Assembly (NCBI GenBank): GCA_948567375.1
Contig: OX419756.1
Location: forward strand, 71,216,552-71,280,551
Direction of reading: 5' to 3'
Length of the DNA stretch: 64,000 bases
Source of the DNA: Lunularia cruciata
Taxonomy: Eukaryota; Streptophyta; Marchantiopsida; Lunulariales; Lunulariaceae
Shown here: positions 1 to 10,620 of the stretch, one piece after another
How the letters are laid out: each line of letters begins with the position of its first letter
Numbering within the stretch: position 1 is the stretch's first letter
Made by a program: the position numbers and the translations under genes
The notes under the pieces: model-generated
Databases searched by the model: none
Told to the model about the DNA's origin: nothing
The model's input: the letters and a program-made list of their open reading frames with translations, nothing else

Positions 1-759
1 TTTGCCTTGCAGAGTCCCATTCAAGGGTGGATGACGGAGCGCATCCGCCGCACTAAACATGAGTGTTCACCGAGGAAGACTGAAACTGTAATGCTGATGG
101 ACCTCAATCGCTCTTTTGGAAATTGGTAAAGCAGGGCGATTCTAACGTTCAGACTAGCGAGCAATGCGATTAACAAGCTCAGGCACAAGACCTGAGAATT
201 CGGCATGGTCGTCAAACTAAAGCACCAGCGACTACAAACGTCCTTGTGCCTGTTTGCAGCTACAGGTTAGTCAAGGAAGTGAATTTGTCTACATCGGGCC
301 TCCCGGATTCTAGAAGTGGATATCAAGAACAACGTAAATACCAAGTATTCACGATCTACGCAGCAATATTTACTTTATTTTAAGATGGTGGGAGGGCCCT
401 GATGAGATTGCGGTATCATTCCTATCTATTCACGAGTGTAGGTTACACTACATGTTCACCCTTCTAGCCTGCTACTAACCAACTAGGACCTCCTGTCAAC
501 ATAGTTGAGGCAGAACAGGACACAAGAGACCCAACTGATTCTACTCTACTCGCCCTTCATTTGCTGGGGTTTGATTCCCTGGCTGCCTGAGTTTCGATCT
601 CGTAACCCTTTGCTGCATGTTCGCGTAACCCCTTGATACTTTGCAGTTCCAATCACATATTCTACTATTGCTTCGCACACTGACTTCTCCCTCACCTTCC
701 AGGTCCACTTGTCATCAACATCTACCCAAAATACAGACCCCAGGCTTGCAGAAAGGAAC

Positions 760-865
760 AAGGCGACCGCGTAGGATAACCAGAAGGATGGGAAGACCCC
801 ATCAAGCCGTACAAGGATAAGACATAAGAGGTCAAATGGAGCTAAGCCCCAAGAGTACCGGCTTG
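760..865 (-). mobile_element. 3'-tail fragment of the non-LTR element found at 4.7-10.6 kb
   Basis: The minus strand reads WGLAPF then, further on, VFPSF and YAVA. It shares long runs (GCGACCGCGTAG, GAAGGATGGGAAGAC, TCAAGCCGTACAAGG on the plus strand) with 4673-4775, the 3' end of copy A. A shorter related stretch (GGGGTCTTCC.ATCCTT) follows the last codons of copy B near 10590-10610. Similarity stops on both sides, so this is probably a heavily 5'-truncated insertion, the usual fate of non-LTR elements. The 109-aa frame 875-546 runs through it and is not taken as a gene. Confidence 0.6.
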
Positions 866-3107
866 CAGAAAGCATGCATCAACATAGCTTTCCTCAAGCC
901 TGGCGTCTCCGTGAAATTTGTTCAAACCTTCCAGTTGTCACAGGGAAGTCATCGTTTGGGAAGGGCCAAGTTCAGCCTACAGTAAACCTGAGTAGAGGAG
1001 AGCTCTGTTTGGTCACTTGTAGACCGTCATATCGTGCTCGGATTCTTTCCAGGAAATCAATCAATCAATTTCTGCAAACAAATCCCCATAGAACAGTAAT
1101 TCGTAGCCGGTGATACCGAGTCCGATCGACATGACTTGACCTTGATTATGGATTATGCAGATTCTCTCAGTTCACGAGAGACTCTTCAAGTCTCACATTT
1201 CTCAGAACCTTTTGACCAACCCAAAATATATCTTCCTTTAGTAATCTACAAATCAAAGACTAGAACTTTACCACTCTCTTACATATGGTTCTCGATATGC
1301 AACCCTCAGCCCCCTTCAAAGAGCACTTTGGTGCGGTGCAAAACGCTGCGATAACACAGGATGGGGAACTACCAGAGGCATGGCAACCGTGAAGTTAAGG
1401 ATTTGTGAAGGTAAAAGAGAATTAGAATCTCGTCCCCAACACCAGAGTCTATACATTATCTGGAAGTAATGGTAAAAGAACAGGTGTACAGTGAGTTTAG
1501 GGTGGCAGACTTATGCTTTTAAAATGACTCACAGTATACAGTGACTTTACAAGCATAAGGCTGAGGACATCACTGGGTACACAGAAATTTTATCTCCACA
1601 TTCAGAAGACTGATTTATCACCTAAGAAGCAACCAAATACACATTCCGCACTAGTTTTAAGATTGCGGTTAACAGATCTTTAGTAAAATTAGCTTCAAAT
1701 ATTGGTACTACCCTTCACATAATATCCGCATACTATCTTATCTATAGTGCTTGTGAATCCTTACTTTCCTTGATGAGGGAACAGCTACACCACCAATATT
1801 TCTGTCATTCAGACAGTTTCACAACTTTTATACAACACAAAGCCATTGATTTCAGCAAGATATTTATCATTTCGGAAGTATTATACACTATTCTGATGCA
1901 GCAGCTGGTGGAGTTTCTTTCGGATGCTTGGACCCGTAGTGGTCTACCAGCTGATTGTGATTAGCCAAGGGCGTCTGCAAGACAGGCAGAATCAAAGATG
2001 AAACCCAGTGCAACACTCAGATACGCTCTCTCCGTAGATCAAGTTACATTTTAGCATTAGCCTGGCAAGTGGCCTCACTGCTTATGACATTGGGCTGTTC
2101 ACAGAGGAAACCTTCCAAACTGCTCACGTAGGGAACTTGACACCAAGAACATGCAATTGTAACACTCTCTGTTTCCATATTCTGCTAAACTTTTAGTGTA
2201 GTCCGATACCTGGTGTTGCTTGGTAGCTTTCAGTAACTTGGACTAGCCATAACCTGTGACGGTTGACCTCGATTTGTAACCTAGAGGTATGAGTGTACCC
2301 TTGATATGAACCCAGTCCTAAGGCAACTACCGTCGGCAACGAGTAAAATTCAAGATGGTATGCACAGGTTCATGACATGACCAGCGATTTAATACGGTAT
2401 TAGACGAGATCTTAGCAGACTCCGCAATTTCAGAAGAAGACATTAATCTCTACAATGGGTTCTAACAGAATTACCATGACTTCATGGAAATGAAAGATGA
2501 AGGTAAAGAACAAAGAACCCTATGTTGGAGCTTGAAGTTGAACTGGATTGGTTTTTGTGTGAAAAGACCGCGGTGTTTTGTTCCTTAGAGAATAATGGAT
2601 CTGAGTGGCAGAATAGGTTCGCGTGGGAACAACCAATCCAACCCAAAAGTTACATATTATTGATGAGTTCGAAATTCCCAAATCACTATTGTAAAGAACA
2701 TCTGCATTATATTGATATATTCTACATATTCTGCGTAAATTTTCGCAGAACTTCTCCTACTTTGTTAGAGAATAAGGATCCCGGCAAACAACCTCCAAAT
2801 GCTTGGAGAAAAATGGAAAGCATTTCATGACTTGGCCAGCAATTCAACACACAGGCACGCCGTACTATAAATCTATTTAGCGAGCAAGAGAAAGGTAAGG
2901 ATCCCTACTACGAGCGAAAATATGACAGGATCTTTGCTCATGTCAGATTTATTTCCTATGGATGTTGTTAACTTTGAGTTCGCGAGCTACTTATTCTCAT
3001 GAGTAGCTTGCAGACAGGAGCATATAAGGATATAGCAGTTCCATTTGTTTTTTAAGCCCCTCATTTCCTGCTACCATACAATCCTCAGAACTATATGCCA
3101 AAACTGT

Positions 3108-3149
3108 GATAGTGCTCTCAAAGATAGAGCATCTTTTGAGAGCACTATC
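3108..3149. repeat. Perfect 15-bp inverted repeat (hairpin)
   Basis: Arms 3108-3122 and 3135-3149 (GATAGTGCTCTCAAA and its exact reverse complement) around a 12-nt loop. No transposase or terminal duplication accompanies it. It could be the core of a decayed foldback/MITE element or a chance structure. Confidence 0.8.
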
Positions 3150-4302
3150 TTTTGACAGTAAAAATCTTAACTTTTCAAACCTTGAAGGCGCTTGATGAGT
3201 GTTATTATTTAGATTCGCCAAGTCTGACAATTTGTCGTTGGTAAATGTTTGTCCAGTCATTGACACATAACCCTGGATTGTTCGTTGGTCTATACAAAGG
3301 TCAAGATTGAAAAATGCTTTGCAAATAAGCGAAGAGAAAGTCTAGTTAGTCGGCAAAAATCAGACTCCAGATACCCGACTAAAATCTGCAGAGGATACTC
3401 ACTCTCTGAAGCTCAGCTCAATTCGCAAACTGAAGTCAGGTGTCAAACTACATTCTAAAGTAGCGTTCACAACTCGGGTTCAGCAGGGGAACTTATAGAG
3501 GAAGCCTTGGATCGTGTCCTAGGTTATTGGAAAGAAAATTCTGCATCGCAGATAAATGAAAATGTCAAATGAAACAAGTTTCATCTTTCAACTCTTCCAA
3601 AACAAACCTAGCAGCTTTCTAATGGTAGACTTGAGAGCCAACTACAGAAGCTATCTCTACATCTGTCTTTTGTGAGCGTAGTATTACCAAGGTTTTCCCT
3701 TTCCATCAAGTTGTCCTAGTGATCTCATACATACGGTTCCCTTTTCCCAAGTCCATTTACCCTTATTTCTCCTCTCCTGGGTTGTGTGTCCCGTGCTTCT
3801 GTCCTATTCTTCGTCCGTTTTCTTATTCAGATATCTTCCCCGTTGGCTTTGACGTCTCTGCCTTGCGTTCCATTGCCCTACGATGTTCAAGGGCAACAAG
3901 AGCAACATGAGAGTACTAATCCAGCCCAATGTGGGCCGAAATTGTAATGTTACTCTGGTGGATGCGAGGAGGTTGTACACTCGTGGATGATACCAAAGAA
4001 CGAATGATTAGGAGCTGACTACACTCCAATTGCGCTTTGGGATGGCTGATGCGGCTGATTCGGTAATGACAGGCATATCTGGAGTAATACTTTTAAAGAT
4101 CCGTAGGCGGAAGCTTCTGATGAGTTCCGGTAACCCACTTTCAGCTCTCATCAATATTCTTTGACACGAAATCTTCAACAATACATATCATCAATCGAGA
4201 CGTCGATTCGGGCTAAACTATAAACTTACATGAAAGTTATCTGCCTCTCCGATAAACTAATTCCTTTTCGCTAGTTATATTTCTTACAAAGTCTTTGAGG
4301 AA

Positions 4303-4662
4303 TCAAGAACACAAGAAGGGGCACAATCTACTCCTCAAAGCCAAACACAATGAAGAGAAGTTCCAAGCGTGTCGCACCTTACAAATTTGGCAGCTGACTT
4401 TCAGCGCCACAATTCTGGCTTCCAGTTGCGATCCTTTCGACTTCTGATTCTTCTCCGCATTGCGTTTTTGTGACTCCACCTTCTGTTTGCCTCGCACCAT
4501 TTGCTCTTCCGCCTCCTCCCGCTCCTGCACTAGACTTACCAATCGAGTACCAGACCTTTCCGCTATGCCGTCTCTTCCCAACTGCTGTACTCTTAAACCC
4601 ACGTACGCAGTAAATTCAGTTTCCACGAGATGGATCGGTTGATGGCAGAAAAGTACGTACAA
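4303..4662 (-). other. 119-codon open frame with coiled-coil-like segment, unrecognised
   Basis: The middle of the frame (about residues 45-90) is dense in Glu, Lys, Gln and Arg with heptad-like spacing (EREEAEEQM, KQKVESQKRNAEKNQ), as in a coiled coil. It begins just beyond the 3' tail of non-LTR copy A and in the same direction, so it may be flanking host sequence into which the element inserted, or an exon of a lost gene. There are GTAAG donor-like sites at its inner junctions. I do not recognise the protein and would not call it a gene without transcripts. Confidence 0.25.
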
Positions 4663-4959
4663 GGGCTATGGGAAATAGGCGACCGCGTAGAGAACACGAA
4701 GGATGGGAAGACCTATCAAGCCGTACAAGGGAGAGACTAAAAAAAGGTAAAATGGTGCTAGACCCCAATAGAGTCTTTGAAGTTTGCACTACTACACCTC
4801 ATATATATCCGAGCTATGTGAGTAGTATGGTCTATCAACAATTAGAGTATCTGATGAAGCATCACCTAGTGTGATTGTTCTCCTATGGATTGCATCAGCC
4901 ACTGCTTTCCGTAGAGCAATGGACACAACACCCAGACAAATGTGTCAGATTCCGTGTCC

Positions 4960-5411
4960 ATCCTCCATATAACTCCAAGGCTAGAGGGATAAAGAGATGA
5001 CCTCGCTACATACCCCTATACTTGGAGACCTTACGACCTGCTGCTGCACTCGCCGCCCATCCAGGGGGATGGGTAATCACTCCTTCCGGAATTATATCCT
5101 CCGAAATTATATCACGCATAGGATCCGTAACCACGACATCCGCTATTGTCACCTGATCATCTTGGACCAAGTATAAATCTGCCCTGACACATATCGTCTA
5201 CAAAGTATATGAACACTCACTCCAAGCCAAGGTATCCACTCTCTCGTGCCATAGCAAACACTATGTCCCTAATAGCATCATGGGTAGTTATCCATTGGCA
5301 TCCAAAAGAACTCAGTGTCATATGAACCGCTGTTGCATCTAGTGTAGAACAACACTCACAAGTGAGTAATGAAGATGTTGATGGGTGGACCAAACCTAGA
5401 CAAAACCTCAT
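4960..5411 (-). pseudogene. Zinc-finger and restriction-like endonuclease tail of copy A
   Basis: Frame 5411-5217 carries a CxC pair, a His 8-9 residues on, then HDAIRDIVFAMARESG. After a stop the reading resumes with VRADLYLVQDDQVTIADVVVTDP, then GVITHPPGWAAS, KVSKYRG and HLFIPLALELYG. Acidic residue, VVV strand, DP, and KxxKY are as expected for the PD-(D/E)XK fold that cuts target DNA in R2/NeSL/CRE-type elements. Assignment to that fold is by motif only. A small internal duplication of CCGAAATTATATC near 5088-5112 adds a few codons not present in copy B. Confidence 0.6.
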
Positions 5412-6336
5412 TGCTGTAGAGAAAGTAGTTTTGGTGCGAGTCAGAACACCCTAATGCACAGTCGAGCTAGGATCCAAGAGCCTACACCCTTGCCGGAGCA
5501 AGGGCAAAGATGTGCTCTAGTAGCCTAAGGAATGGATGGGTCAACTAAGAGAGAATGTAGCGTATGCTCACATTGTTGCTCCATCAAGGAAGACTATAAA
5601 CCTCTAGTCCAATTTGACGATAGTGAAGCAAAAGATGGAAAGTACTCTCATGCACATGGGGAAAGACTATCTATCGTCTGCCATAGTAACATCTGGAGAG
5701 AATAGGATCTCTCCTCCACCTCTTCCACATAAGTCTCCAAAACCGGCCTATCAACAACCACAAAACCAAAGGAAAGTAGGGGTGTCAAGAGAGCCCAACT
5801 ACCCAGAAATGCTATAGGTGTTGTGTCTTCCATAAATAGCAAGCGAACCCCTCCACACAAGATTGGCAAAGCCGTCTGTCTACGTGAAAAATCCCTATCA
5901 CACACTCAAAAGTCCCTAGTCCAATAATATCACCAAAGACTCTCATAATCCTCCTATCAAAGGCTCTCACATGTGATAGGAAGAAAAAGGAGAGAGGTAT
6001 GTCGGTTGACGAGCAATACTCAAGGAGTGTATACCAAATGCCACTTGTGGATCTCCTAGTAATGGAAGGTCATCCACATGGAGAACATCCTCTACAAGAG
6101 CAATATCTAAGAAGCGTGTGACAAAATCCTTGGATCCTACCAACACTCCAAGAACGCATAGTCCATATGTAGATGTGATAAACTCCTCTGGAAGCTCAAG
6201 ATTGGAAGGGATACCTAAAGGGGACCATGCCTTGCACTTTGACACCTTGACTCTCAAGCCAACCAACTAGATGTAGCTCGGTAGTCAAGTGATCAAAGGC
6301 CTGCCTAATCTGATCTACAAGGCCCACGATGTTGTA

Positions 6337-6987
6337 TCATCTACCAAGGACACAACCTAGTATGGCCAAAGTAGTAGATAGGAGAGCTCTAAAGTGAGCC
6401 ATGGAAAATAAGGGTCCCCCTAAAGGATCTCCTTGACGTGTATTAACAACTGACTCCAAGATGATGACTCCCTTCAAGGAACAACCATAGTGGTAGTAAA
6501 GGGAAGCAGGAGAGCCATAAAAAGACCACACAAAAGGAATAAGACTTGGCAAGGATCCACCAGCCTCCCTAAACTCTCTAAAGATGGATGCACATGAGAC
6601 GCTATTAAAAGTATTCTCAACATCTACCTGTAGGACGACCTACTCCGGATGGATATCTAGGAGTGCTCTAATGCCTAAAGATATAGCCTCACATCCTCCA
6701 GGTGTAGCTACTCCAAACTGATGTGGAATGACGTGATGTCAAAAGTGAGAATTGTGTTGAAGGACAATGGAACAACTGACCAAATGCAAAAAGATCTCTC
6801 CAATAGCAATTGGCCTAATGCCTCTTGTGTCCTTTTCTATCACGAGAAGTTGAATAGCACCTAACACCCGACTAATAGACATGGGAATATCTCCTCTCGC
6901 TACTATAGCAACCACCTCAAACAACTCAATAAAACCACTAGAAGGATCATCTACCTGAAAGCAATCTCTAAGTTGATCATAAATCAT
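6337..6987 (-). pseudogene. Reverse transcriptase domain of copy A
   Basis: Core RT blocks of the non-LTR element: fingers motif GIRPIAIGE, palm Asp in DVENTFNSVS, the SFYGSPASLYY stretch, and the LINE-type RQGDPLGGPLF turn. The VDD catalytic pair lies in a different frame just after the 71-codon open stretch (6552-6337), so at least one frameshift falls between RQGDPLG and VDD. A stop also breaks the block between GIRPIAIGE and DVEN. The family normally reads these as one continuous protein. Confidence 0.78.
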
Positions 6988-7607
6988 CCCTGATAAGCCT
7001 CTTGAGGAAAGGCAAGGGGCAATGCATAGTGCTTGTGCAAAAAGTGACCTATTAAGATATAAGGGCTGCTTTGGCTGATAATCTAAGACCTATAATGGTA
7101 GTCCTTCTATTGCCATAGGATTTAGTGAGCATAAGAAAGAGATAGTCTCATCAGTAGGACTATCCACAACCAAAGGGTGTAGCACTCGTGTTGCTCTACT
7201 AAACTCTCCCGCCTGACCCAATATCCTACACCGTCGTAATCGAGTGGACTTTGTGGTATCATGTGGCAAAACTTGTCTCCTCAAGCATGTAGCCCTAACA
7301 GACTCCTCTTAAAGGGCAACCCAATCTCCCGCTTGAACTTGACAAAATCTAGCAACCACCTCTCTATGCCCCGCAAGTCCCGCATGATAGATAGTTTCCA
7401 CAAGCTTCTAAGGAAGCTACAAAGTAGGCTACCAAAGAATCAGGAAGTGAGACTAGCGTCAGTACACTTCAAGAATAAAGTCATTGCAATCAAGAAACCT
7501 GATGTGGAAATAAGCTCAATTTCAACTATTCAAGATGGAGAAAATTGTAGGAGTAGGAGAATGAGAAGACCACCACAAAGACTTGTAGAAGACATGGAGA
7601 TAGTCCC

Positions 7608-7762
7608 ATTTGACATCAAGACATCTTTCCTTAATGAAGATTTGCATTAGGAAACTTACATGGAGTAGCCACAAGAATACATAGAAGTTGGAAAGGAGAA
7701 GAGCATTTGCAAATTGTTGAAGAGTCTTTATGGCTTAAAGCAAGCCTCAAGGAATTGGAACT
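7608..7762 (+). pseudogene. Ty1-copia reverse transcriptase fragment
   Basis: Plus-strand reading gives FDIKTSFLNEDLH, a stop, ETYME, a stop, PQEYIEVGKEKSICKLLKSLYGLKQASRNW. The KTAFLNG...EEIYMxQP...CKLxKSLYGLKQAPRxW pattern is diagnostic for copia RT. Only about 50 residues survive; the flanking sequence switches abruptly to the 5' end of copy A (near 7440) on the left and to unassigned AT-rich DNA on the right. Related in kind to element C further along, but too short to assign to it. Confidence 0.85.
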
Positions 7763-8600
7763 AAAATTGTGATGACCTCCCATTGAATTATGGGCTGCAA
7801 GCATGACTTTTTGAACCTTGTATGTATTGTGGATATGGGGTAATCCTCACTATCTTCATAGACAATGGACTGATTTGTGGGAGACATAAATCCCACATTG
7901 CTACCATGTCCATATCTTCCCATACCTGCAAAACTACAACCCCTCACATCCCAACTCACATAAAAAAATACAATCTCTCCAAACCCTAAAATCTACAAAC
8001 TCTCATAAATTTCAAATTCCATCTCCAAAATTTTCAAACTAAATTCCCATGGAACTTAATCATTAAAACCAAGAGATTAGAAATGAAAATTCCAGACCCA
8101 TCACTCTTAATTTGTATGGATCACTCTAAACCCTAAAAACCATAAAAATCCTCATAACTTTCTACTCAATTCTCCATAGTCTTCAATCTAGGTACCAATC
8201 AAACCAAAATTGAAAAACAAACAAAATTGAGTATTCACTCAAGTGCTATATGCTTGAGAGCCCTCATAACATATGGATCTTTACTCTCACATCTCTTCCT
8301 CTCCTCTATCATCTCCACACTCTCTCAAAGCCTCCCGATGCTCTGGGAGCGCATCCTTGTGAAATCACTTTGATCTGTCACGTGCAAGATAACATCACAA
8401 GGAACACGAGGCATTGCATCGAGCCCATTCAGGGTTGTCCTGGCCACCAACTACTGATCAAATATACAGATTCATTTTGCCAATGGTATAATACAATACC
8501 ATATTGTATATATCCATGTTGAGATACAAGTAATCTGTTAGTCAATGACTCAATGTTACTCCATCACTCTCTTTGTCTTCTCTTTTCATACATTTCTTTC
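7763..8600. other. Spacer between the two inverted non-LTR copies
   Basis: About 0.8 kb of AT-rich sequence without coding signal on either strand. Two isolated CCCTAAA heptamers occur (near 7982 and 8132) but not in an array. Nothing here suggests a gene. Confidence 0.5.
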
Positions 8601-10620
8601 CTTCCTTGCATCCGATAGTACCTTGGTTCATGATGGTTTAGAGTAACGACACTTGGAGTTTGTGAGGTTGAATCTCTAGGCATCATGGCATTTCTTAGAT
8701 ATTCATATTGAGTGGGATGTTTTACATGTGGATATTGAGAATTTTTCCAATAACATTTCTCAAGCATCTATCTTTAGAGAACTTAGGGAGTCTGATGAAG
8801 TTCTTGGCAAGTTCTTTTTTGTGTGCAGTCATTTTATGGCATTCTTGCTTCTCTTTATTACCAATATGGTTTATCATAGGAGGGAGTCATAGTCTTGAAT
8901 CAATAGTTGGTACACAATAAGGAGATCCTTTAAGGGAATCTTTGTTTCCTATGGTTCACTTCAAAGCTGTCTTGTCTACTACTTTAGCCATTACATGTTG
9001 TATTTCTCTCATTTGCAAACAATACATACATTGCAAACCTCATAGATCAGGTTAGGCAGGCCTTAGATCACTTGACTACCAAGCCATATCTTGTAGGTTT
9101 GAGAGCCAAGGTATCAAAGTGCAAAACTTGATCCCCTTTAGGTATCCTTCCCACCTTGAGGGGTGTGTCACATCTAGAGATGTACTCCGTGTTCTTGGAA
9201 TGCCAATAGGATCTAAGGATTTTGTCACATGATTCTTAGACACTACCCTTGTAGAGGATATTCTCCATATGGATGACCTTCCTCTACTACAAGATCCACA
9301 TGTGGCATTTGGTATACTCTCCTCTAGTACTGCTTGTCAACTGATTTACCTTCTTTGCATAGGTCCCCATTCCTTGACTTTCCCAACATGTTTGAGAGCT
9401 TTTATAGGAGGATTATGGGAGTCTTTGGTGATATCATATGACCAAGGATATTTGAGTATATGATGGGGGATTTAGCACATAGATAGCCATCTCTATTGAT
9501 CTCTTGCAGAGTGGTAGGCCTATTATCTATGGAGGAGACGGAAACTATAAAAAATTTGGGTAGTTGAGTTGTCTTGGCAGCCCTTCTTTCCTCCCATTTT
9601 GTGGTTATTGATAGGCTAGTTTTGGAGACATATGTGGTCAAGGTGGAAGAGGGATCCTTTTCTCTCCAAGTGTTGTTGCAACAAACTAGAGATGGTCTAT
9701 CCTCATGGGGCATGCAAGGACTTTCCATCCTTTGCTTCACTACCGTCAGATTGGACCAAAGCTTTGTTGTCTTCCTTGATGGAGCGGCAATGTCAACATA
9801 CTCTACATTCTCTCTTAGTTGACTTGTCCATTCCTTGGGCCAATAGAGCATGTCTTTGCTCTTGCTCTAGCAAGGGTGTAGGCTCTTGGATCCTAGCTCA
9901 ACGGTGCATTAGGGCATTCTGACTTGCACCAACCACCTTCTCTATAATGATGAGGTTCCACCTAGGTTTGGTCTACCCATTTGCATCTTTGTTACTCATT
10001 TGGGATTGTGGTTCTATACTAAATGTAGCAAATGGCACGAGAGAGTGGATACTTTGCTCGAAGGGAGTGTTTGTATGCTTTGTAGACAACATGTGTCAAA
10101 GCAAACTTACACTTGGTCTGAGATGATCAGGTGACAATGGCGGATGTTGTGGTTATGGATCCTACTTGTGATGCAGTTTTGGAGGGAGTGATTACTCATC
10201 CTCTTGGATAGGTGGCAAGCAAAGCAACAACATGCAAGGTCTCCAAGTATAGGAGCATGCAATGAGATCAACTCTTTGTTCCTCTAACCTTGGATTTATA
10301 TGGAGCAAAGGACATGGCATTTGACACATTTGTCAAGGAAAGAACAAAATTTTATCATATTAGATGTCAGGGAGTACCACTCTCACTCTCATACTTTGTA
10401 ACATACTTCAGACAGTATGTGTCCATTGCTCTACAAAGAGCATTGGCTGGTGCAATCCATAGGAGAGCAATCACACTAGGTGATGCCTCTTTAGATGCTG
10501 AAGTAGTTTGTAGACCTTACTATTTGTATAGCTCAAATATCTTAGGTGCACTAGGGCAAATTTTTCATATCAATACTATTGGAGCTAGGTGATGGGGTCT
10601 TCCTATCCTTGATATGTTCT
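8600..10620 (+). mobile_element. Degenerate non-LTR retrotransposon, copy B (inverted relative to copy A)
   Basis: Same protein order as copy A on the plus strand, but starting within the RT: GVCEVESLGIMAFL region, then HVDIENFSNNIS (near 8727-8760, counterpart of the palm Asp block), GDPLRESLFPMVHFKAVLS (about 8925-8975), a block with DDLPLLQDPHVAFGI (9269-9315), VLETYV (about 9623-9640), a damaged finger region near 9950-10010, ADVVVMDP (10140-10163), KVSKYRS (about 10236-10256), then an uninterrupted 100-codon C-terminal frame 10290-10592 containing LSLSYFVTYFRQ, VSIALQRALAGAIHRR and ending GAR-stop. The N-terminal part of copy A (beyond 6740) is missing, so copy B is 5'-truncated. Many stops; not functional. 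Confidence 0.78.
10290..10592 (+). pseudogene. C-terminal segment of the non-LTR protein in copy B
   Basis: The longest clean stretch of the element here: 100 codons ending at a natural-looking stop. It follows the nuclease motif KVSKYRS by about 35 nt and a stop. In copy A the matching DNA (about 4780-4960, minus) has lost a segment covering LSLSYFVTYF, so copy B shows the fuller C-terminus. The segment VSIALQRALA.AI.RRA is a recurrent signature of this family's end. Function of this tail is unknown to me. Confidence 0.65.

Larger units (their letters stand above)
1..4302. other. Unassigned GC-balanced region
   Basis: No frame longer than about 110 codons and no recognised domain on either strand. 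The short frames at 2522-2830 (plus) and 3266-2997 (minus) have no family resemblance I can name. The segment holds a non-LTR tail fragment (about 760-865) and a hairpin (3108-3149), listed separately. A pyrimidine-rich run occupies about 3690-3860. It may be ancient repeat or the edge of a gene whose exons are too short to see here. Confidence 0.45.
4673..7432 (-). mobile_element. Degenerate non-LTR retrotransposon with RT and restriction-like endonuclease tail, copy A
   Basis: Reading from 7432 down to 4673: an N-terminal helical segment (RCRILGQAGEFSRA, frame 7284-7090); the RT entry motif GIRPIAIGE (6822-6796); RT block A with catalytic Asp in LQVDVENTFNSVS (about 6640-6600); RQGDPLGGPLF (6438-6408); VDD in place of YADD (6344-6336); VSKCKAWSP and LGDPQVAFGI (6240-6030); a CxC...H finger segment followed by HDAIRDIVFA (5411-5217); and ADVVVTDP (5143-5120) followed by KVSKYRG (5032-5013), the D...K..KY pattern of PD-(D/E)XK nucleases in R2-like elements. 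Stops and frameshifts separate the blocks, so it is dead. The second Cys after the finger His appears lost. Copy B lies inverted at 8.6-10.6 kb. Confidence 0.8.

Noticed and set aside
546-875. 109-codon minus-strand frame
   Set aside because: Part of it is the 3' tail of the non-LTR repeat, and the rest shows no family resemblance, so I do not call it a gene.
7980-8140. CCCTAAA heptamers as possible interstitial telomere repeat
   Set aside because: Only two isolated copies, not tandem; expected by chance in AT-rich DNA.
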